Below, in pieces: positions 62,836 through 64,000 of a stretch of 64,000 nt of DNA. The translations under genes and the position numbers were made by a program. The stretch covers positions 372,001 through 436,000 of the forward strand of contig CANMKR010000003.1 of assembly GCA_947498625.1 (NCBI GenBank). Reading direction: 5' to 3'. Position 1 is the stretch's first letter. The number at the start of each line of letters is the position of its first letter. Under the pieces are notes generated by a model that made no database searches, was not told the DNA's origin, and was given only the letters and a program-made list of their open reading frames with translations. This DNA comes from an uncultured Kangiella sp. (GTDB lineage Bacteria > Pseudomonadota > Gammaproteobacteria > Enterobacterales > Kangiellaceae).

Positions 62836-63501
62836 CCAGCCTAGCTGCTGAATTTTTGGGTTCTCACTATCAGCTTGAAATTCGATTTCAGCTAATAATG
62901 GCTCAGAAAAATAGTTTTTAAGCCAATCTAAATTCTCGCGATAAACTTGCATATCGCTAGTTAACTGATTGGCAATCCAACCTTTAATCGATAAACCTTT
63001 GGCTTTTATTGACTCGGCAGTTAATTGAGCATGATTCAAACAACCTAATTTCATACCCACCACCAGTATGACTTCATAATCATTTTGCCCCACCCAGTCG
63101 GCATAAGTTTCAGACTCATTAAGCGGTGTTAACCAGCCACCGGCACCTTCAATCAATACTAGCTCTGCATCTGGCACAATGACACTGTTCGTTAATGAAG
63201 CGCAGTTTAAGTCGACACCCGCCTGTTTGGCGGCAATATGCGGTGCAATAGGGTCTGCAAAAACCCAAGGATTAACCTGCGGGTATTTTAAACTCAAACT
63301 TGAGGCTTTCATTAGTTGCCTAGCATCTGAGTTCACCAAGCCGCTATAGGAGCCCATTATTCCAAACTGACTGTCTGAAGCTATCGGCTTTAAGCCTGCA
63401 ACTGAATGACCTTTATCAGCTAAGGCTTTTAAGATGTAGTGGGTCACAAAGGTTTTACCAACCTCAGTATCAGTCCCAGTTACGAAATAAGTCTTTGTCA
63501 T
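62824..63501 (-). CDS. bioD: Dethiobiotin synthetase BioD
   Basis: 225 residues. P-loop TDTEVGKT at the start, KPIAS for the substrate, and IEGAGGWLTPL for the second site. It closes the ureido ring of dethiobiotin with CO2 and ATP, the penultimate biotin step. No other bio gene is visible in the window. Divergent from the last gene. Confidence 0.95.
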   Translation of the reverse strand: MTKTYFVTGTDTEVGKTFVTHYILKALADKGHSVAGLKPIASDSQFGIMGSYSGLVNSDARQLMKASSLSLKYPQVNPWVFADPIAPHIAAKQAGVDLNCASLTNSVIVPDAELVLIEGAGGWLTPLNESETYADWVGQNDYEVILVVGMKLGCLNHAQLTAESIKAKGLSIKGWIANQLTSDMQVYRENLDWLKNYFSEPLLAEIEFQADSENPKIQQLGWLLN

Positions 63502-63617
63502 TTTGTGCTCTAATTGGTAAATTTAAATTATTGTGTCAATTTGTAGCCCAGTAGCTATTGAATTTTAACATAAGGATATACACTTAATAACAGTTGCACA
63601 GGTAATTTGAGAACAAT

Positions 63618-64000
63618 ATGGAAACCGCTTCAAACTTTTTAGCCGATAACGTTTTATTACTCGGCATTCTTATCGTCACTGGATTAGTGATCGCAGTAGT
63701 ATATGCTGCATTAAAACATGCTGTAGTAAGGCAGCTAGAATCTAAAGTTTCAGAACTAAACACCGTATTAGAAACAAACACCAAAAATATTGCCAAGAAA
63801 CAACAATTGCTAGATGCAAAGTCAGAAGCACATGATGAGCTTAAAAGCTCCTTACAAGATTTATCTAATCGTCATACTGATTTAAGGCATCAATTTAATG
63901 AATCTCAAAAAAGCCTACAAAAGACTCAGGAAAGTTTTGATAACACCCATCAAGACTATTTGAACTCCATGCAAACTATCGCCAGTAATAACAAAGAGCA
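63618..64000 (+). CDS. RmuC-like protein, N-terminal part
   Basis: Runs off the right edge. One N-terminal membrane span (about 12-32), then a long charged coiled coil (LESKVSELNTVLETNTKN, ELKSSLQDLSNRH). A TM followed at once by a coiled coil is the layout of RmuC, which limits recombination at inverted repeats, but the nuclease-like domain is beyond the window, so another coiled-coil protein remains possible. Confidence 0.5.
   Translation, partial: METASNFLADNVLLLGILIVTGLVIAVVYAALKHAVVRQLESKVSELNTVLETNTKNIAKKQQLLDAKSEAHDELKSSLQDLSNRHTDLRHQFNESQKSLQKTQESFDNTHQDYLNSMQTIASNNKE

Noticed and set aside
1-64000. CRISPR arrays, rRNA, tRNA and insertion sequences
   Set aside because: No regular spacer repeats, rRNA segments, tRNA cloverleaf or transposase genes were recognised apart from the tmRNA end.

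Overview
The window is a chromosomal piece of a Gram-negative gammaproteobacterium. It is AT-rich by eye, with dense genes, SD motifs and many A-tract/stem/T-tract terminators shared by convergent genes. Family content supports this placement: AmpG, TcdA, EttA, Dam, DUF3016, a BPSS1780-type membrane protein, DUF2970, TIGR04219-type and OprP-type outer membrane proteins, and a PstC/PstA pair with large periplasmic insertions. A marine lineage near Kangiellales/Oceanospirillales/Alteromonadales is my best guess, but no single marker in the window proves it.

Layout. 1-1182: the end of an AlkB-like non-haem diiron monooxygenase gene, a 2Fe-2S ferredoxin and a small membrane protein, followed by only the 3' end of tmRNA. 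This looks like the attachment-site edge of an integrated element. 1.2-25 kb: mostly housekeeping and accessory metabolism, including a BASS transporter, TcdA, AmpG, a PanE-MsrB fusion, a SPOR lipoprotein, RutE, S9 and M28 peptidases, glutamate dehydrogenase, a GcvA-like LysR regulator, CtlX, DUF819, MscL, an ACC-deaminase-like PLP enzyme and a divergent HxlR/SDR/cupin unit. 25.2-35.2 kb: a complete phosphate-starvation module, pstCAB-phoU-phoBR plus pstS leftward and an OprP-like porin rightward. Readable Pho boxes sit in front of pstC, pstS and the porin. 35-45 kb: MscS, Bax-inhibitor-1 family, Ssb, UvrA, an orphan AT-rich membrane protein, a previously uncalled microprotein unit with its own Pho-box-like promoter and terminator, and a large DUF5117-type metalloprotease. 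44.7-47.6 kb: a three-gene operon that I read as a split borosin RiPP locus (precursor peptide, TPR-GGDEF diguanylate cyclase, alpha-N-methyltransferase). 47.6-64 kb: TerC, a GNAT enzyme with a probable ATC start, a HEAT-cyclophilin lipoprotein, EttA, a DUF885 protein, a Gly-rich DUF11 surface protein, a TrmB paralogue, RadA, class II DAHP synthase, DUF2970, Dam, an alpha/beta hydrolase, BioD and the start of an RmuC-like gene.

How it works together. PhoR/PhoB should sense phosphate through PstSCAB/PhoU and switch on uptake (pst, porin). The Pho-box-like array near 41.9 kb suggests that a small membrane peptide belongs to the same regulon. The most exciting locus is the split borosin operon at 44.8-47.5 kb: the methyltransferase keeps the exact spacing of the catalytic Tyr/Arg/Tyr/Tyr set known from OphMA, the 72-residue precursor resembles SonA of Shewanella, and an apparently active, product-inhibited diguanylate cyclase is encoded between them.
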